NCBI RefSeq assembly: GCF_039529775.1
Contig: NZ_BAAANL010000002.1
Location: 558,001-622,000 of the forward strand
Length of the DNA: 64,000 nucleotides
Reading direction: 5' to 3'
From: Myceligenerans crystallogenes
GTDB lineage: Bacteria > Actinomycetota > Actinomycetes > Actinomycetales > Cellulomonadaceae
This document shows positions 36,994-45,949 of the stretch, in pieces. A program made the translations under genes and the position numbers. Position 1 is the stretch's first letter. Each line of letters opens with the position of its first letter. The notes beneath the pieces are model-generated. The model saw only the letters and a program-made list of their open reading frames with translations, was not told the origin of the DNA and searched no databases.

Positions 36994-38472
36994 TCAGTTA
37001 CCCGTCAGCTTCTCACGGAGCGCGGCGAGCGCCTCGTCGGAGGCCAGCGTGCCGCCGGCGTCCTCCTCGGCCGGGGCCGAGGAGTAGGACGAGGAGGACG
37101 ACGACGCGGCGGCCGGGGCCGCGGCCTCGTCGTCGGTGTCGTTGTCCGCGGCGAGCGCCTCGGCGACCTGCTTGCGGTGCGACTCCCAGCGGGCGTGCGC
37201 CTTGGCGTACTCCGCCTCCCAGGCCTCGCGCTGCGTCTCGAAGCCCTCGAGCCACTCGTTGGTCTCCGGGTCGAAGCCCTCGGGGTACTTGTAGTTCCCC
37301 TGGTCGTCGTACTCGGCGGCCATGCCGTAGAGCGCGGGGTCGAAGTCCTCGGACTCCGGGTCCACGCCCTCGTTGGCCTGCTTGAGCGACAGCGAGATCC
37401 GGCGGCGCTCCAGGTCGATGTCGATGACCTTGACGAACACCTCGGCGCCGACGGCGACGACCTGCTCGGCGAGCTCCACGTGGCGCACGGCCAGCTCGGA
37501 GATGTGCACGAGGCCCTCGATGCCGTCCTCGACGCGCACGAACGCACCGAACGGAACGATCTTGGTGACCTTACCGGGCACGACCTGGCCGATGGCGTGG
37601 GTGCGCGCGAAGGTCTGCCACGGGTCCTCCTGCGTCGCCTTCAGCGACAGGGAGACACGCTCGCGGTCGAAGTCGACGTCGAGCACCTCGACGGTGACCT
37701 CCTGGCCCACCTCGACGACCTCGGACGGGTGGTCGATGTGCTTCCAGGACAGCTCGGAGACGTGCACGAGGCCGTCCACGCCGCCCAGGTCGACGAAGGC
37801 GCCGAAGTTGACGATCGAGGAGACCACACCGGGGCGGACCTGGCCCTTCTGCAGCGTCTGCAGGAAGGTGGAACGCACCTCGGACTGGGTCTGCTCCAGC
37901 CAGGCACGGCGCGACAGGACCACGTTGTTGCGGTTCTTGTCGAGCTCGATGATCTTGGCCTCGATCTCCTTGCCGACGTACGGCATGAGGTCGCGGACCC
38001 GACGCATCTCCACGAGGGAGGCGGGGAGGAAGCCCCGCAGGCCGATGTCGAGGATGAGGCCGCCCTTGACGACCTCGATGACGGTGCCGGTGACGACGCC
38101 GTCCTCCTCCTTGATCTTCTCGATCGTGCCCCAGGCGCGCTCGTACTGGGCGCGCTTCTTGGACAGGATCAGACGGCCTTCCTTGTCCTCCTTCTGGAGG
38201 ACCAGGGCCTCGACGTCGTCGCCGACGGAGACGACCTCGCCGGGGTCGACGTCGTGCTTGATCGAGAGCTCCCGGGAGGGGATCACGCCCTCGGTCTTGT
38301 AACCGATGTCGAGGAGGACCTCGTCACGGTCCACCTTGACGATCGTGCCTTCGACGATGTCACCATCGTTGAAGTACTTGATGGTGGCGTCGATGGCAGC
38401 GAGGAAGTCCTCCTCGGTGCCGATGTCGTTGACGGCGACCTGAGGTGCGGACTTCGTGGTGGAGATGGTCAT
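36994..38472 (-). CDS. rpsA: 30S ribosomal protein S1
   Basis: A 492-residue RNA-binding ribosomal protein that helps bring mRNA to the 30S subunit. Four S1 domains are visible: GDIVEGTIVKVDRDEVLLDI, GVVTGTVIEVVKGGLILDI, GQVRPGVVSSIVNFGAFVDL and GQVVPGKVTKIVPFGAFVRV. After the fourth comes an acidic region and a Ser/Ala-rich tail with a run of six serines. ATG 38472 (MTISTTKSAPQ) is the usual actinobacterial start. Its own promoter lies at 38599-38627, leaving about 120 bases of leader. Confidence 0.97.
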   Translation of the reverse strand: MTISTTKSAPQVAVNDIGTEEDFLAAIDATIKYFNDGDIVEGTIVKVDRDEVLLDIGYKTEGVIPSRELSIKHDVDPGEVVSVGDDVEALVLQKEDKEGRLILSKKRAQYERAWGTIEKIKEEDGVVTGTVIEVVKGGLILDIGLRGFLPASLVEMRRVRDLMPYVGKEIEAKIIELDKNRNNVVLSRRAWLEQTQSEVRSTFLQTLQKGQVRPGVVSSIVNFGAFVDLGGVDGLVHVSELSWKHIDHPSEVVEVGQEVTVEVLDVDFDRERVSLSLKATQEDPWQTFARTHAIGQVVPGKVTKIVPFGAFVRVEDGIEGLVHISELAVRHVELAEQVVAVGAEVFVKVIDIDLERRRISLSLKQANEGVDPESEDFDPALYGMAAEYDDQGNYKYPEGFDPETNEWLEGFETQREAWEAEYAKAHARWESHRKQVAEALAADNDTDDEAAAPAAASSSSSSYSSAPAEEDAGGTLASDEALAALREKLTGN

Positions 38473-38598
38473 TGAGTTCGATGCTCCGATGCGGACATGG
38501 CGTAGTTCGGACAGGGACTTGAGGTACAGCATGACGACTGCTCGATGAGGAGCAGACGGTGTGTGGTGTCGGCTCGCAGGCGCACGGCACCGCCGTTC

Positions 38599-38627
38599 AT
38601 CCTAGCCACAGCGCCCCGGCCGGTCAA
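38599..38627 (-). promoter_or_regulatory. rpsA promoter
   Basis: Minus strand -35 TTGACC (38622-38627), 17-base spacer, -10 TAGGAT (38599-38604), a strong vegetative promoter with a leader of roughly 120 bases to ATG 38472. Confidence 0.65.
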
Positions 38628-38653
38628 CGCGAGGTCGCGCCGGCCGGCCGGGG
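38614..38653 (-). terminator. Terminator-like inverted repeat after dpp operon
   Basis: CCCCGGCCGG (38614-38623) and CCGGCCGGGG (38644-38653) form a 10-bp stem just downstream of the ATPase stop; one arm overlaps the -35 of the rpsA promoter. Confidence 0.45.
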
Positions 38654-38664
38654 ACGGACGGGAG

Positions 38665-40476
38665 TCACAGGGCGAGCTCGAGATCCTTGCCCGGGATGGC
38701 GTCCAGCAGGGCACGGGTGTACCCGGTGCGCGGGCTGTCGAACACCTCGTCGACGGTGCCCTCCTCCACCAGGCGGCCGTCCTGCATGACCAGCACGCGG
38801 TCGGCGATCTGCCGCACCACGGCCAGGTCGTGCGTGATGAACAGGTAGGTCAGGCCCAGCTCCTCCTGCAGGCCGGCCAGCAGCCGCAGGATCTGCGCCT
38901 GGACGACGACGTCGAGCGCGGAGACCGCCTCGTCGCACACCACCAGCTCGGGCCGCAGCGCCAGCGCCCGCGCGATCGCGACGCGCTGCCGCTGCCCGCC
39001 GGACAGCTCGGACGGGAACCGCCGCAGCAGCCCCTTGCCCAGGGCGACCTGATCGGCGAGCTCCTCGACCCGTTCCCGGCGGGCTGCCTGATCGCCGTAG
39101 GCGTGCGCCCGCAGCGGCTCCTCGATCGCCCGGAACACCGAGTACATCGGGTCGAGCGACGAGTACGGGTCCTGGAACACCGGCTGCACCCGGCGCCGGT
39201 ACGCGATCCGCGCCGCCTGCGTGCGCCCGCCCACCGGCTCGCCGTCGAACGTGATCGTGCCCGACGTCGGCGGCTCGATGTCCAGGATCATCCGGGCGAG
39301 GGTCGACTTGCCGGAGCCGGACTCGCCGACCACCGCGACGGTCGAGCCGCGCGGGACGTCGAGGCTGACGCCGTCGACGGCCGTGAAGTCCTTGCCCCGG
39401 CCGAGCAGGCCGCGGCCGCGGATCCGGAACACCTTGGTGGCGTCCCGGACGCTGACCAGCGGCGCCTCCGCGCCCGCCTGCCCGGCGGCGGCCTCGGCCT
39501 CCGCCTCCGGCGCGAGCAGCGCCTCCTGCAGCACCTCCTCGAGACCGCGCTCGCGCGCGATCTCGATCCGGCGCGACGCCAGCGACGGCGCGGACGCCAT
39601 GAGCCGCTTCGTGTACTCGTGGTGCGGGTTCATCAGGACCTCGCGCGCGGGGCCCTGCTCCACGATCTCGCCGCGGTACATCACCACGACCTGGTCGGCG
39701 CGCTCGGCAGCGAGGCCGAGGTCGTGCGTGATGAGCAGCACGGCCGTGCCGAGCTCGTGCGTGAGGTCCGACAGCTGGTCGAGGATGCCGCGCTGCACGG
39801 TCACGTCGAGGGCCGACGTCGGCTCGTCGGCGACCAGCAGCGCTGGCCGGCCGGACAGGCCCATTGCGATGAGCGCGCGCTGCCGCATCCCGCCCGAGAA
39901 CTCGTGCGGGTACTGCGAGGCCCGCCGGGCGGCGTCGGGCAGCCCGGCCTCCGAGAGCAGCTCGACCGTGCGGCCGCGGGCGTCCCGGCCGGGCCTGCGC
40001 AGCCCGTTGTCGATCAGGCCCTCGTCGATCTGGCGCCCGATCGGCATGACCGGGTCCAGGTTCGTCATCGGGTCCTGCGGGACGAGGCCCAGGTCGGTGC
40101 CGCGCAGGCTCGCCAGGCGCTGCGCCGAGACCTTCCCGAGGTCCTCGCCGCGGAACCAGATGTGCCCCTCGGCGACCGAGCCGTTGCTCGCCAGCAACCC
40201 GAGGACCGCCATCGCGAGCGTCGTCTTGCCCGAGCCGGACTCGCCGACGATCGCGACCGTCTCGCCGCGGCGGACCGTGAGGTTCGCGCCGCGCACGGCG
40301 CGCGCGGCGCCGCCCTCGGTGCGGAAGTCGACGGCGAGGTCCTCGACGCGCAGGACGACGTCGTCGGCCGCCTGGGCGCCCTGCGCCGTCCCCGTGTCCG
40401 TGCCGTCCGTCAGGTCGATGACCCGCTTCCCCGCGCCGGCGTCGTCGGTGTGCTGCGTCTTCTTCTCGTCGTTCAT
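38665..40476 (-). CDS. ABC transporter fused double ATP-binding protein (DppD-DppF), core dpp operon
   Basis: A 603-residue ATPase with two nucleotide-binding domains. NBD1: IVGESGSGKTTLAMAVLGLL, FSGGMRQRALIAMG, LLVADEPTSALD; NBD2: VVGESGSGKSTLARMILDIE, LSGGQRQRVAIARA, LVVCDEAVSALD, in which the usual Pro after Glu is replaced by Ala. ATG 40476 overlaps the stop of the DppC-type gene (ATGA). It ends the operon binding protein, DppB, small frame, DppC, ATPase. It would energise peptide or oligopeptide import; compare the similar fusion in operon III. Confidence 0.92.
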   Translation of the reverse strand: MNDEKKTQHTDDAGAGKRVIDLTDGTDTGTAQGAQAADDVVLRVEDLAVDFRTEGGAARAVRGANLTVRRGETVAIVGESGSGKTTLAMAVLGLLASNGSVAEGHIWFRGEDLGKVSAQRLASLRGTDLGLVPQDPMTNLDPVMPIGRQIDEGLIDNGLRRPGRDARGRTVELLSEAGLPDAARRASQYPHEFSGGMRQRALIAMGLSGRPALLVADEPTSALDVTVQRGILDQLSDLTHELGTAVLLITHDLGLAAERADQVVVMYRGEIVEQGPAREVLMNPHHEYTKRLMASAPSLASRRIEIARERGLEEVLQEALLAPEAEAEAAAGQAGAEAPLVSVRDATKVFRIRGRGLLGRGKDFTAVDGVSLDVPRGSTVAVVGESGSGKSTLARMILDIEPPTSGTITFDGEPVGGRTQAARIAYRRRVQPVFQDPYSSLDPMYSVFRAIEEPLRAHAYGDQAARRERVEELADQVALGKGLLRRFPSELSGGQRQRVAIARALALRPELVVCDEAVSALDVVVQAQILRLLAGLQEELGLTYLFITHDLAVVRQIADRVLVMQDGRLVEEGTVDEVFDSPRTGYTRALLDAIPGKDLELAL

Positions 40477-41456
40477 CGCCGGGTCCTGTTCCTCGGGTCA
40501 AGGGCCTCGCGCAGGCTCTCGCCCACGAGCGTGAAGCCGAGGGCGGTGATCGCGATGCACACGCCCGGCAGGATCGCCAGGCGCGGCGCGACCGCGAGTT
40601 CCTGCTGCGCGGCCGTCAGCATGCGGCCCCACTCCGCCGTCGACGGCTCGCCGCCGCCGAGGCCGAGGAAGGACAGCGCCGCCGCCTCGATGACCGCGGT
40701 GGCCAGCGTCAGGGTGGCCTGCACGATGACCGGGCCGACCGAGTTCGGCAGCACGTGACTCATCGTCACCGCGCGCCGCGTCAGGCCCAGGGCCGACGCC
40801 GCCAGCACGTAGTCCTGCCCGCGCTGCGACAGCATCGACCCGCGCAGCAACCGCGCGAAGATCGGCACCTGGACGACGCCGATCGCGACGATGACCGACA
40901 TCTGCGACTGCCCCGCGATCGCCGCGATCGAGACCGCGAGCAGCAGCGACGGCACCGACAGCATGAGGTCCACCAGCCGCATGGCCGCGAAGTCGACCCA
41001 GCCGCCGAACCAGCCCGCGAGCAGGCCGAGCAGCATGCCGCCCGCGAGCCCGAACAGCGTGGACAGGATGCCGACCAGCAGCGAGGCGCGCGCGCCCCAG
41101 ATCAGCTTGGACAGCACGTCGCCGCCGTAGCGGTCCAGGCCCAGCAGGTAGTCCGACGACGGGCCGGGGATGTGCGTGGGCCGGATCTCGGCGCGGCCCG
41201 GGAGCTCGCTGGGCCCGAACGGCGCCAGGACCGGCGCCAGGACCGCCACGAGGACGAACAGCGCGACGATGACGAAGCCGCCGATCGCGACGGGGTTGCG
41301 GCGCAGGGTGCGCCAGGCGCGGGACCACACGCCCTCGCCGGAGTGGTCGGTGCCGGCGGTCCCGCCGTCGGCCCCGTGGATGGACGCGGGTCCGGTGTGC
41401 AGCGGCGCGGCCGCCGCACCGCCTCCGGAGGTGGGGGGAAGCTCGTTGGCGCTCAC
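40473..41456 (-). CDS. ABC transporter permease, DppC type (core dpp operon)
   Basis: A 327-residue inner-membrane permease. A hydrophilic 40-residue lead is followed by the DppC-type segments RTLRRNPVAIGGFVIVALFV, LLGLDRYGGDVLSKLIWGAR, the EAA-like loop DYVLAASALGLTRRAVTMSH then VLPNSVGPVIVQ, and FLGLGGGEPSTAEWGRMLT near the C-terminus. The GTG at 41456 overlaps the stop of the 26-codon small frame (GTGA) and has a strong AGGAGG site within it. It works with the DppB-type gene upstream. Confidence 0.92.
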   Translation of the reverse strand: MSANELPPTSGGGAAAAPLHTGPASIHGADGGTAGTDHSGEGVWSRAWRTLRRNPVAIGGFVIVALFVLVAVLAPVLAPFGPSELPGRAEIRPTHIPGPSSDYLLGLDRYGGDVLSKLIWGARASLLVGILSTLFGLAGGMLLGLLAGWFGGWVDFAAMRLVDLMLSVPSLLLAVSIAAIAGQSQMSVIVAIGVVQVPIFARLLRGSMLSQRGQDYVLAASALGLTRRAVTMSHVLPNSVGPVIVQATLTLATAVIEAAALSFLGLGGGEPSTAEWGRMLTAAQQELAVAPRLAILPGVCIAITALGFTLVGESLREALDPRNRTRR

Positions 41457-41533
41457 TGCTGCCTCCTCGATGTCTTGCGGGACACCCGCACCCGGTCGGC
41501 AGCCATGACCGAGGCTCCGCCATTGTCGATCAT
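41453..41533 (-). CDS. 26-residue small open frame linking dppB and dppC
   Basis: ATG 41533 overlaps the stop of the DppB-type gene (ATGA) and its own stop overlaps the GTG of the DppC-type gene (GTGA), so three frames are chained. Both junctions carry AGGAGGCAGCA followed by A/G-TGA, a direct repeat that supplies a Shine-Dalgarno each time. The peptide starts MIDNGGASVMAADRV and ends basic. It may be a coupling spacer or a real small protein; I know of no homologue. Confidence 0.5.
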   Translation of the reverse strand: MIDNGGASVMAADRVRVSRKTSRRQQ

Positions 41534-42537
41534 TGCTGCCTCCTGAGCCGGGGGTCGATCAATCCGTACGACACGTCGACGAGCAGGTTCACCAGGGCGT
41601 ACGTCACCGCGATGAGCAGCACGAAGCCCTGCAGCACCGGGTAGTCCGCGTTGAACACGGCCTCGGCCAGGAAGCTGCCGATACCGCTGAACGCGAAGAC
41701 CGTCTCCGTGAGCACGGCGCCGCTGAGCAGCAGGCCCACCTGGAGGCCGATCGTCGTGAGGACCGGCAGCATCGCGTTGCGCAGGATGTGCTCGGTGCGC
41801 AGGCGCGACGCCCTGATGCCCTTCGCTCGCGCCGTGCGCACGTAGTCCGCGTTCTGCACCTCGGAGACCGCCGCGCGCGTCATGCGCGCGATGATCGCCA
41901 GCGGGATCGTGCCGAGCGCGACGCCCGGCAGGATCAGGTGCACCAGCGCGTCCCAGGCCGCGTCCCACTCGGCGGTGAGCAGGCCGTCCAGCACGTAGAA
42001 GTTGGTGGGATGCGTCGCGACCATCGTCGCGGACTGCCGCCCGCTGGTGGGGAACCACCCGAGCTCGACCGCGAACAGGTACTTCAGGATGAACGCCAGG
42101 AAGAACACCGGCACGGTCACGCCGATGAGCGACACGACCACGGCCGAGTGGTCGACCACCGAGCCGGCCCGGCGCGCGGCCAGGTAGCCCAGCGGGATCC
42201 CGACGCCGATCGCGAACACGAGGGCGACCACGGTCAGCTCGATCGTGGCGGGGAACTTGGTGAGGAACTCCTCCAGGACGGGGCGGCCGCTCATCAGCGA
42301 GGTGCCGAAGTCGCCCTGGATCAGGCGGAGGAGGTACTTGCCGTACTGCACGATCAGGGGCTGGTCGAGCCCCATCTCGCGCTCGATCTCCGCGGCGGCC
42401 TCGGGCGTGTAGCGCTCGCCGAGCATGGCCGTGACCGGCCCGCCCGGGAGGGCCCGCACCCAGGCGAACAGCAGCACGGAGAGCCCCAGCAGGAGGGGTA
42501 TCAGCAGCAGCAGCCGCTGCGTGACGAGTCTGAGCAT
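41530..42537 (-). CDS. ABC transporter permease, DppB type (core dpp operon)
   Basis: A 335-residue permease of the peptide/nickel class. DppB signatures: LLLGLSVLLFAWVRALPGGP, YGKYLLRLIQGDFGTSLMSG, the loop DYVRTARAKGIRASRLRTEH with ILRNAMLPVLTTIGLQVG, ETVFAFSGIGSFLAEAVFNA, and the closing LVDVSYGLIDPRLRRQQ. ATG 42537 is preferred over a longer reading because it gives the normal MLRLVTQRLLLLIPL start. A strong hairpin sits between it and the binding-protein gene. Confidence 0.93.
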   Translation of the reverse strand: MLRLVTQRLLLLIPLLLGLSVLLFAWVRALPGGPVTAMLGERYTPEAAAEIEREMGLDQPLIVQYGKYLLRLIQGDFGTSLMSGRPVLEEFLTKFPATIELTVVALVFAIGVGIPLGYLAARRAGSVVDHSAVVVSLIGVTVPVFFLAFILKYLFAVELGWFPTSGRQSATMVATHPTNFYVLDGLLTAEWDAAWDALVHLILPGVALGTIPLAIIARMTRAAVSEVQNADYVRTARAKGIRASRLRTEHILRNAMLPVLTTIGLQVGLLLSGAVLTETVFAFSGIGSFLAEAVFNADYPVLQGFVLLIAVTYALVNLLVDVSYGLIDPRLRRQQ

Positions 42538-42571
42538 GTGTCGGTCCTTTGGTCCGTGACGAGGCACATGG

Positions 42572-42610
42572 ATGCCCGTGCCGGCGGCGGTCCGCCGCGG
42601 GCACGGGCAT
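42572..42610 (-). terminator. Intra-operon hairpin between binding-protein and permease genes
   Basis: ATGCCCGTGCC (42572-42582) pairs with GGCACGGGCAT (42600-42610), continued inside by GGCGG/CCGCC. Located after the binding-protein stop, it may stabilise that message or partly terminate so that the binding protein is made in excess. Confidence 0.55.
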
Positions 42611-42647
42611 CGATGTTACGGCCTCTTTGACGGGGGTTGACCCGGGG

Positions 42648-44297
42648 TCACTCGAACGTGATGGTGTGGTAGACCTCGTCCTGGACCGGCGAGATCGGGT
42701 AGCCGGCCACGTCCGGCGCCACGACCAGCGTCGGGACCGGGCTCGCGAGCGGGATGCCCGGGAGGAACTCCATGATCGCCTCGTTGGCGGCCTGGTAGGC
42801 GGCCTCCTGCTCCTCGAGCGGGGCGTTGCGGGCGTCGTCGATGGCCTGGAAGACCGTCTTGTCGTCGAAGCCCCACTCCATCGACTCCGTGCCGAAGAAC
42901 GTGCCGATGAAGTTGTAGGTGTCGTTGTAGTCACCGGTCCAGCCGAGCAGGTGGATGCCGTGCTTCTCGCCGCCCTGGATGGTGTCGATGTAGGTCGGGG
43001 CCCACGGCTCCGGCGTCGCCGTCACCGTGATGCCGACCTCCTCGAGGTCCGCGGAGATCGCCTCGTAGATCGCGGCGGGGTCCGGCATGTAGGGGCGGGA
43101 CACCTCGGTCGGGTAGTTGAACTCGAGCTCGAGGTCCTCGGCGCCGGCCTCCTTCAGGAGCTCCTTCGCCTTCTCGGGGTCGTACTCGTAGGTCGGCACG
43201 TTCTCGGAGTAGCCCGAGACGGTCGACGGCACGAACTGCGTGGCGACCTCGGTGCCCTCGGGCAGCGTGGAGGACGCGAGCGCCTCCTTGTCGATCGCGT
43301 GGGCGAGCGCCTGGCGCACCAGCGGGTCGTCCAGCGGCTCCTGCTTCTGGTTGATGCCGAGGTAGAGGATGTTGAACGGGTCGCGGTCGAGCAGCGTGAA
43401 GCCCGCCTCCTCCAGGGCCGCGACGTCGGCCGGGGCGACCAGGTCGTAGCCGTCGATGTCACCGGCCTCCAGGGCCTGGCGCCGGGCGGTGCCGTCGGCG
43501 ATGACCGTGAAGACGATCTTCTTCACGTCGGCGATCTCGTCGCGGTAGTCCTCGTTGGCCTCGAGCGTGACGCTCTCGCCGGACTTCCACTCGACGAACT
43601 TGTACGGGCCCGTGCCGGTCGGGTGGGCCTTGCCGTACTCGGTCAGCTGCGGGGCGTCGGCGGTGCCCTGCACGTCGTCGGCGCCGAACTCCTCCATCGC
43701 GGCGGGCGACTGCATCGACAGCGCCGGGAGCGACAGCGCGGGGATCATCTCGGGGATGGGCGCGTTCAGCGTGACGACGGCGGTCGCGGCGTCGGACGCC
43801 TCGCACGAGTCGTACTTGCTGTCCTCGCCCGGGCCGCCGAAGACGGCCTTGTAGTAGTACGAGAGGTTCTCGTGGGCGGCGAGCCCGGTCCACTCGTACC
43901 AGCGGTCGAAGTTGGCGCACACGGCCTCGGCGTCGAAGTCGGTGCCGTCGTGGAACTTCACGCCGTCCACGAGGTGGAAGGTGTACTCCAGGCCGTCGTC
44001 GCTGATGTCCCAGCTCTCGGCGAGCAGCGGCGCCGCCTCGGCGGTACCGGGCTCGACGCCGACGAGACCCTCGAAGATCTGGCGCGCGACCCGGAACGAC
44101 TCGCCGTCGGAGGCGAACGCGGGGTCGAGCGAGGACGGCTCGGCCGATCCGGCGAACACGAAGGTGTCCTTCGCGGCGTCGTCGCCGCCGCCGGACCCCT
44201 GGTCGCGCTCGCTGGCGACACAGCCGGTGAGGGCGAGGGCGCCGGCCGCGGCGATCGCGACAGGCGCGGCGACTCGCCGCAGTGAACCCAGACGCAT
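42648..44297 (-). CDS. Family 5 ABC substrate-binding lipoprotein (core dpp operon)
   Basis: A 549-residue peptide-type binding protein. The signal ends in lipobox LALTGC (Cys near residue 26). Family blocks: GSAEPSSLDPAFASDGESFR, APLLAESWDISDDGLEYTFH, GVKFHDGTDFDAEAVCANFD, HPTGTGPYKFVEWKSGESVT and QEPLDDPLVRQALAHAIDKE. ATG 44297 is behind a strong GGAAGGAGA site. The mature protein is Glu/Asp-rich. It heads the operon that continues through permeases and ATPase down to 38665; no monooxygenases are linked, unlike operon III. Peptides are the likely cargo. Confidence 0.92.
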   Translation of the reverse strand: MRLGSLRRVAAPVAIAAAGALALTGCVASERDQGSGGGDDAAKDTFVFAGSAEPSSLDPAFASDGESFRVARQIFEGLVGVEPGTAEAAPLLAESWDISDDGLEYTFHLVDGVKFHDGTDFDAEAVCANFDRWYEWTGLAAHENLSYYYKAVFGGPGEDSKYDSCEASDAATAVVTLNAPIPEMIPALSLPALSMQSPAAMEEFGADDVQGTADAPQLTEYGKAHPTGTGPYKFVEWKSGESVTLEANEDYRDEIADVKKIVFTVIADGTARRQALEAGDIDGYDLVAPADVAALEEAGFTLLDRDPFNILYLGINQKQEPLDDPLVRQALAHAIDKEALASSTLPEGTEVATQFVPSTVSGYSENVPTYEYDPEKAKELLKEAGAEDLELEFNYPTEVSRPYMPDPAAIYEAISADLEEVGITVTATPEPWAPTYIDTIQGGEKHGIHLLGWTGDYNDTYNFIGTFFGTESMEWGFDDKTVFQAIDDARNAPLEEQEAAYQAANEAIMEFLPGIPLASPVPTLVVAPDVAGYPISPVQDEVYHTITFE

Positions 44298-44508
44298 GGC
44301 GTCTCCTTCCATCGGGTGCGGCGAGCCGGGATTACGCACGCCGCTGCGTGGTGTGCCAAGACTGTAGGTTCCTGTGGGTTGCTTCAGTGTTTCGGCGCCG
44401 GAAGCTTGTCCACATCGTGATCGATTCGTGACCGACCCGAACATGCTATGGGAACCTGCCCCGCCGCGCCCTGCGCCGGGCCGGTCCGCGCCGGGGGATG
44501 ATGGCCGG

Positions 44509-45426
44509 GTGCGGGATTACGGGTACCGGGACGTGGACGACGACGAGGGCGGGGCGGCCGCGCGCGGGTGGTGGGACGCGAACGCCGGCGAGTACCTCGA
44601 CGACCACGATCAGTTCCTCGACGGCGAGCTGCGGTGGGGCCCCGAGGGGCTGACGGAGGCGGAGGCCGGGCTCCTGGGCGAGGTCGCGGGCCGCGACGTC
44701 CTGGAGATCGGCGCGGGCGCCGCCCAGTGCTCCCGCTGGCTCGCCGCGCGGGGCGCCCGGGTCGTGGCGACGGACATCTCGGCCGAGATGCTCGCCCACG
44801 CCCGCGCGGCGGAGAGCTCACCCGAGCCGGGCACGAGCTTGGGTGAGCGACCACGAGGTTCTCGTCAGGTCGTCTCGGGCGATGCCCGCGAACCTCGTGC
44901 TCGCTCGCAGAACCTCGTGGCCGGCCAGGGGATGGGGATGGGCAGAGGGGTGGGCATGGGCGTGGGGGTCGTGCAGGCCGACGGGCGGCGGCTGCCGTTC
45001 GGGGACGGGGTGTTCGACGTCGTGTTCACGTCGTTCGGGGCCATCCCGTTCGTGCCCGACGCCGGGCGGGTGCACGCCGAGGCCGCGCGGGTGCTGCGGC
45101 CGGGCGGGCGGTGGGTCTTCTCCGTGACCCACCCGATCCGGTGGGCGTTCCCCGACGACCCGACCGCGGCCGGCCTGACGGCCCACCGCTCCTACTTCGA
45201 CCGGCGCCCCTACGTCGAGACCGACGACGCCGGGCGGGTCGAGTACGCCGAGTACCACCGGACGCTCGGTGACCACGTCCGGGACGTCGCGGGGGCGGGC
45301 CTGCGGCTCGTGGACCTGGTGGAACCGGAGTGGCCGGACTGGAACACCGGGACCTGGGGCGGCTGGGGCCCGGAACGCGGCCGCTACCTGCCGGGGACGG
45401 CGGTCTTCGTCACCACGAAGGAGTGA
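44509..45426 (+). CDS. Class I SAM-dependent methyltransferase with internal palindromic insertion
   Basis: A 305-residue methyltransferase. SAM-binding motif I is VLEIGAGAAQCSRWLAARGA (about 64-83), followed by VVATDISAEMLAHARAA, then after an extra segment VVQADGRRLPFGDGVFDVVF, and RVLRPGGRWVFSVTHPIRWA. Residues about 103-153 are foreign to the fold: they come from a palindromic DNA element and a run of Gly-Met/Gly-Val repeats, yet the frame stays open. GTG 44509 is the most likely start; longer frames begin with low-complexity sequence. The methyl acceptor is unknown. It is divergent from the dpp binding-protein gene. Confidence 0.82.
   Translation: MRDYGYRDVDDDEGGAAARGWWDANAGEYLDDHDQFLDGELRWGPEGLTEAEAGLLGEVAGRDVLEIGAGAAQCSRWLAARGARVVATDISAEMLAHARAAESSPEPGTSLGERPRGSRQVVSGDAREPRARSQNLVAGQGMGMGRGVGMGVGVVQADGRRLPFGDGVFDVVFTSFGAIPFVPDAGRVHAEAARVLRPGGRWVFSVTHPIRWAFPDDPTAAGLTAHRSYFDRRPYVETDDAGRVEYAEYHRTLGDHVRDVAGAGLRLVDLVEPEWPDWNTGTWGGWGPERGRYLPGTAVFVTTKE
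44845..44920. repeat. Palindromic (REP-like) element inside the methyltransferase gene
   Basis: GAGCGACCACGAGGTTC (44845-44861) is a 17-base inverted match, one mismatch, to GAACCTCGTGCTCGCTC (44890-44906), and CCACGAGGTTCT (44851-44862) matches AGAACCTCGTGG (44909-44920) perfectly. The arms encode residues that interrupt the methyltransferase fold, so this looks like an inserted repeat. Confidence 0.75.
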
Positions 45427-45483
45427 CCCGCGACCGGGCAGGCGCGCGGCCGGGCCCGGACGACCCCCGCACCGCCCGCGGCG

Positions 45484-45855
45484 TCACGCAGCCACGGTCC
45501 CCCGCAGGATCGACGTCATCTTCTTGCCGCGGGCGAGCTCGTCGACCAGCTTGTCCATCCAGCGGATCTGCTGCATCAGCGGGTCCTCGATCTCCTCGAC
45601 GCGGTAGCCGCAGATCAGGCCCTTGATCAGGACGGCGTCCGGGTTCATGGCGGGCGCCCCGGCGAAGAACGCGCGCAGGTCCCGCTCGTCGGCGATCGCC
45701 TCGCGGAGCCCCTCGGCGTCGTACCCGGTGAGCCACGTCAGCACCTGGTCCAGCTCCGCGGTCGTGCGGCCCTTCTTCCCCACCTTCTCGACGTAGAGCG
45801 GGTAGATGCTCGCGAAGGGCATCCGGACGACCCGTTCGTAGTTCTTCGCGTCCAT
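45484..45855 (-). CDS. DUF2200 domain-containing protein
   Basis: A 123-residue protein with the DUF2200 pattern throughout: MPFASIYPLYVEKVGKKGRT, DQVLTWLTGYDAEGLREAI, FFAGAPAMNPDAVLIKGLIC, GYRVEEIEDPLMQQIRWMDK, LVDELARGKKMTSILRG. The family is conserved in many bacteria but its function is unknown. Length is normal. ATG 45855 has AGGAAG upstream; a GTG one codon earlier is also possible. It lies between the methyltransferase and polA, transcribed with polA direction. Confidence 0.9.
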   Translation of the reverse strand: MDAKNYERVVRMPFASIYPLYVEKVGKKGRTTAELDQVLTWLTGYDAEGLREAIADERDLRAFFAGAPAMNPDAVLIKGLICGYRVEEIEDPLMQQIRWMDKLVDELARGKKMTSILRGTVAA

Positions 45856-45911
45856 CACTCTCTTCCTTCGGTCTCGTCCTTCCGTCTCGGCGCCACCGGA
45901 GCCGCGCGCCG

Positions 45912-45949
45912 GTCTCCGGCCCGCCGTAGCGTCTCCGGCCCGCCGTAGC
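45912..45949. repeat. Tandem duplication of a 19-bp sequence
   Basis: GTCTCCGGCCCGCCGTAGC occurs twice back to back (45912-45930 and 45931-45949) in the gap between DUF2200 and polA. No function is apparent. Confidence 0.9.

Noticed and set aside
34777..38475. A 1,232-codon plus-strand frame opposite coaE, P450 and rpsA
   Set aside because: Covers several genuine minus-strand genes with clear motifs; composition is typical of GC-skewed shadow frames.
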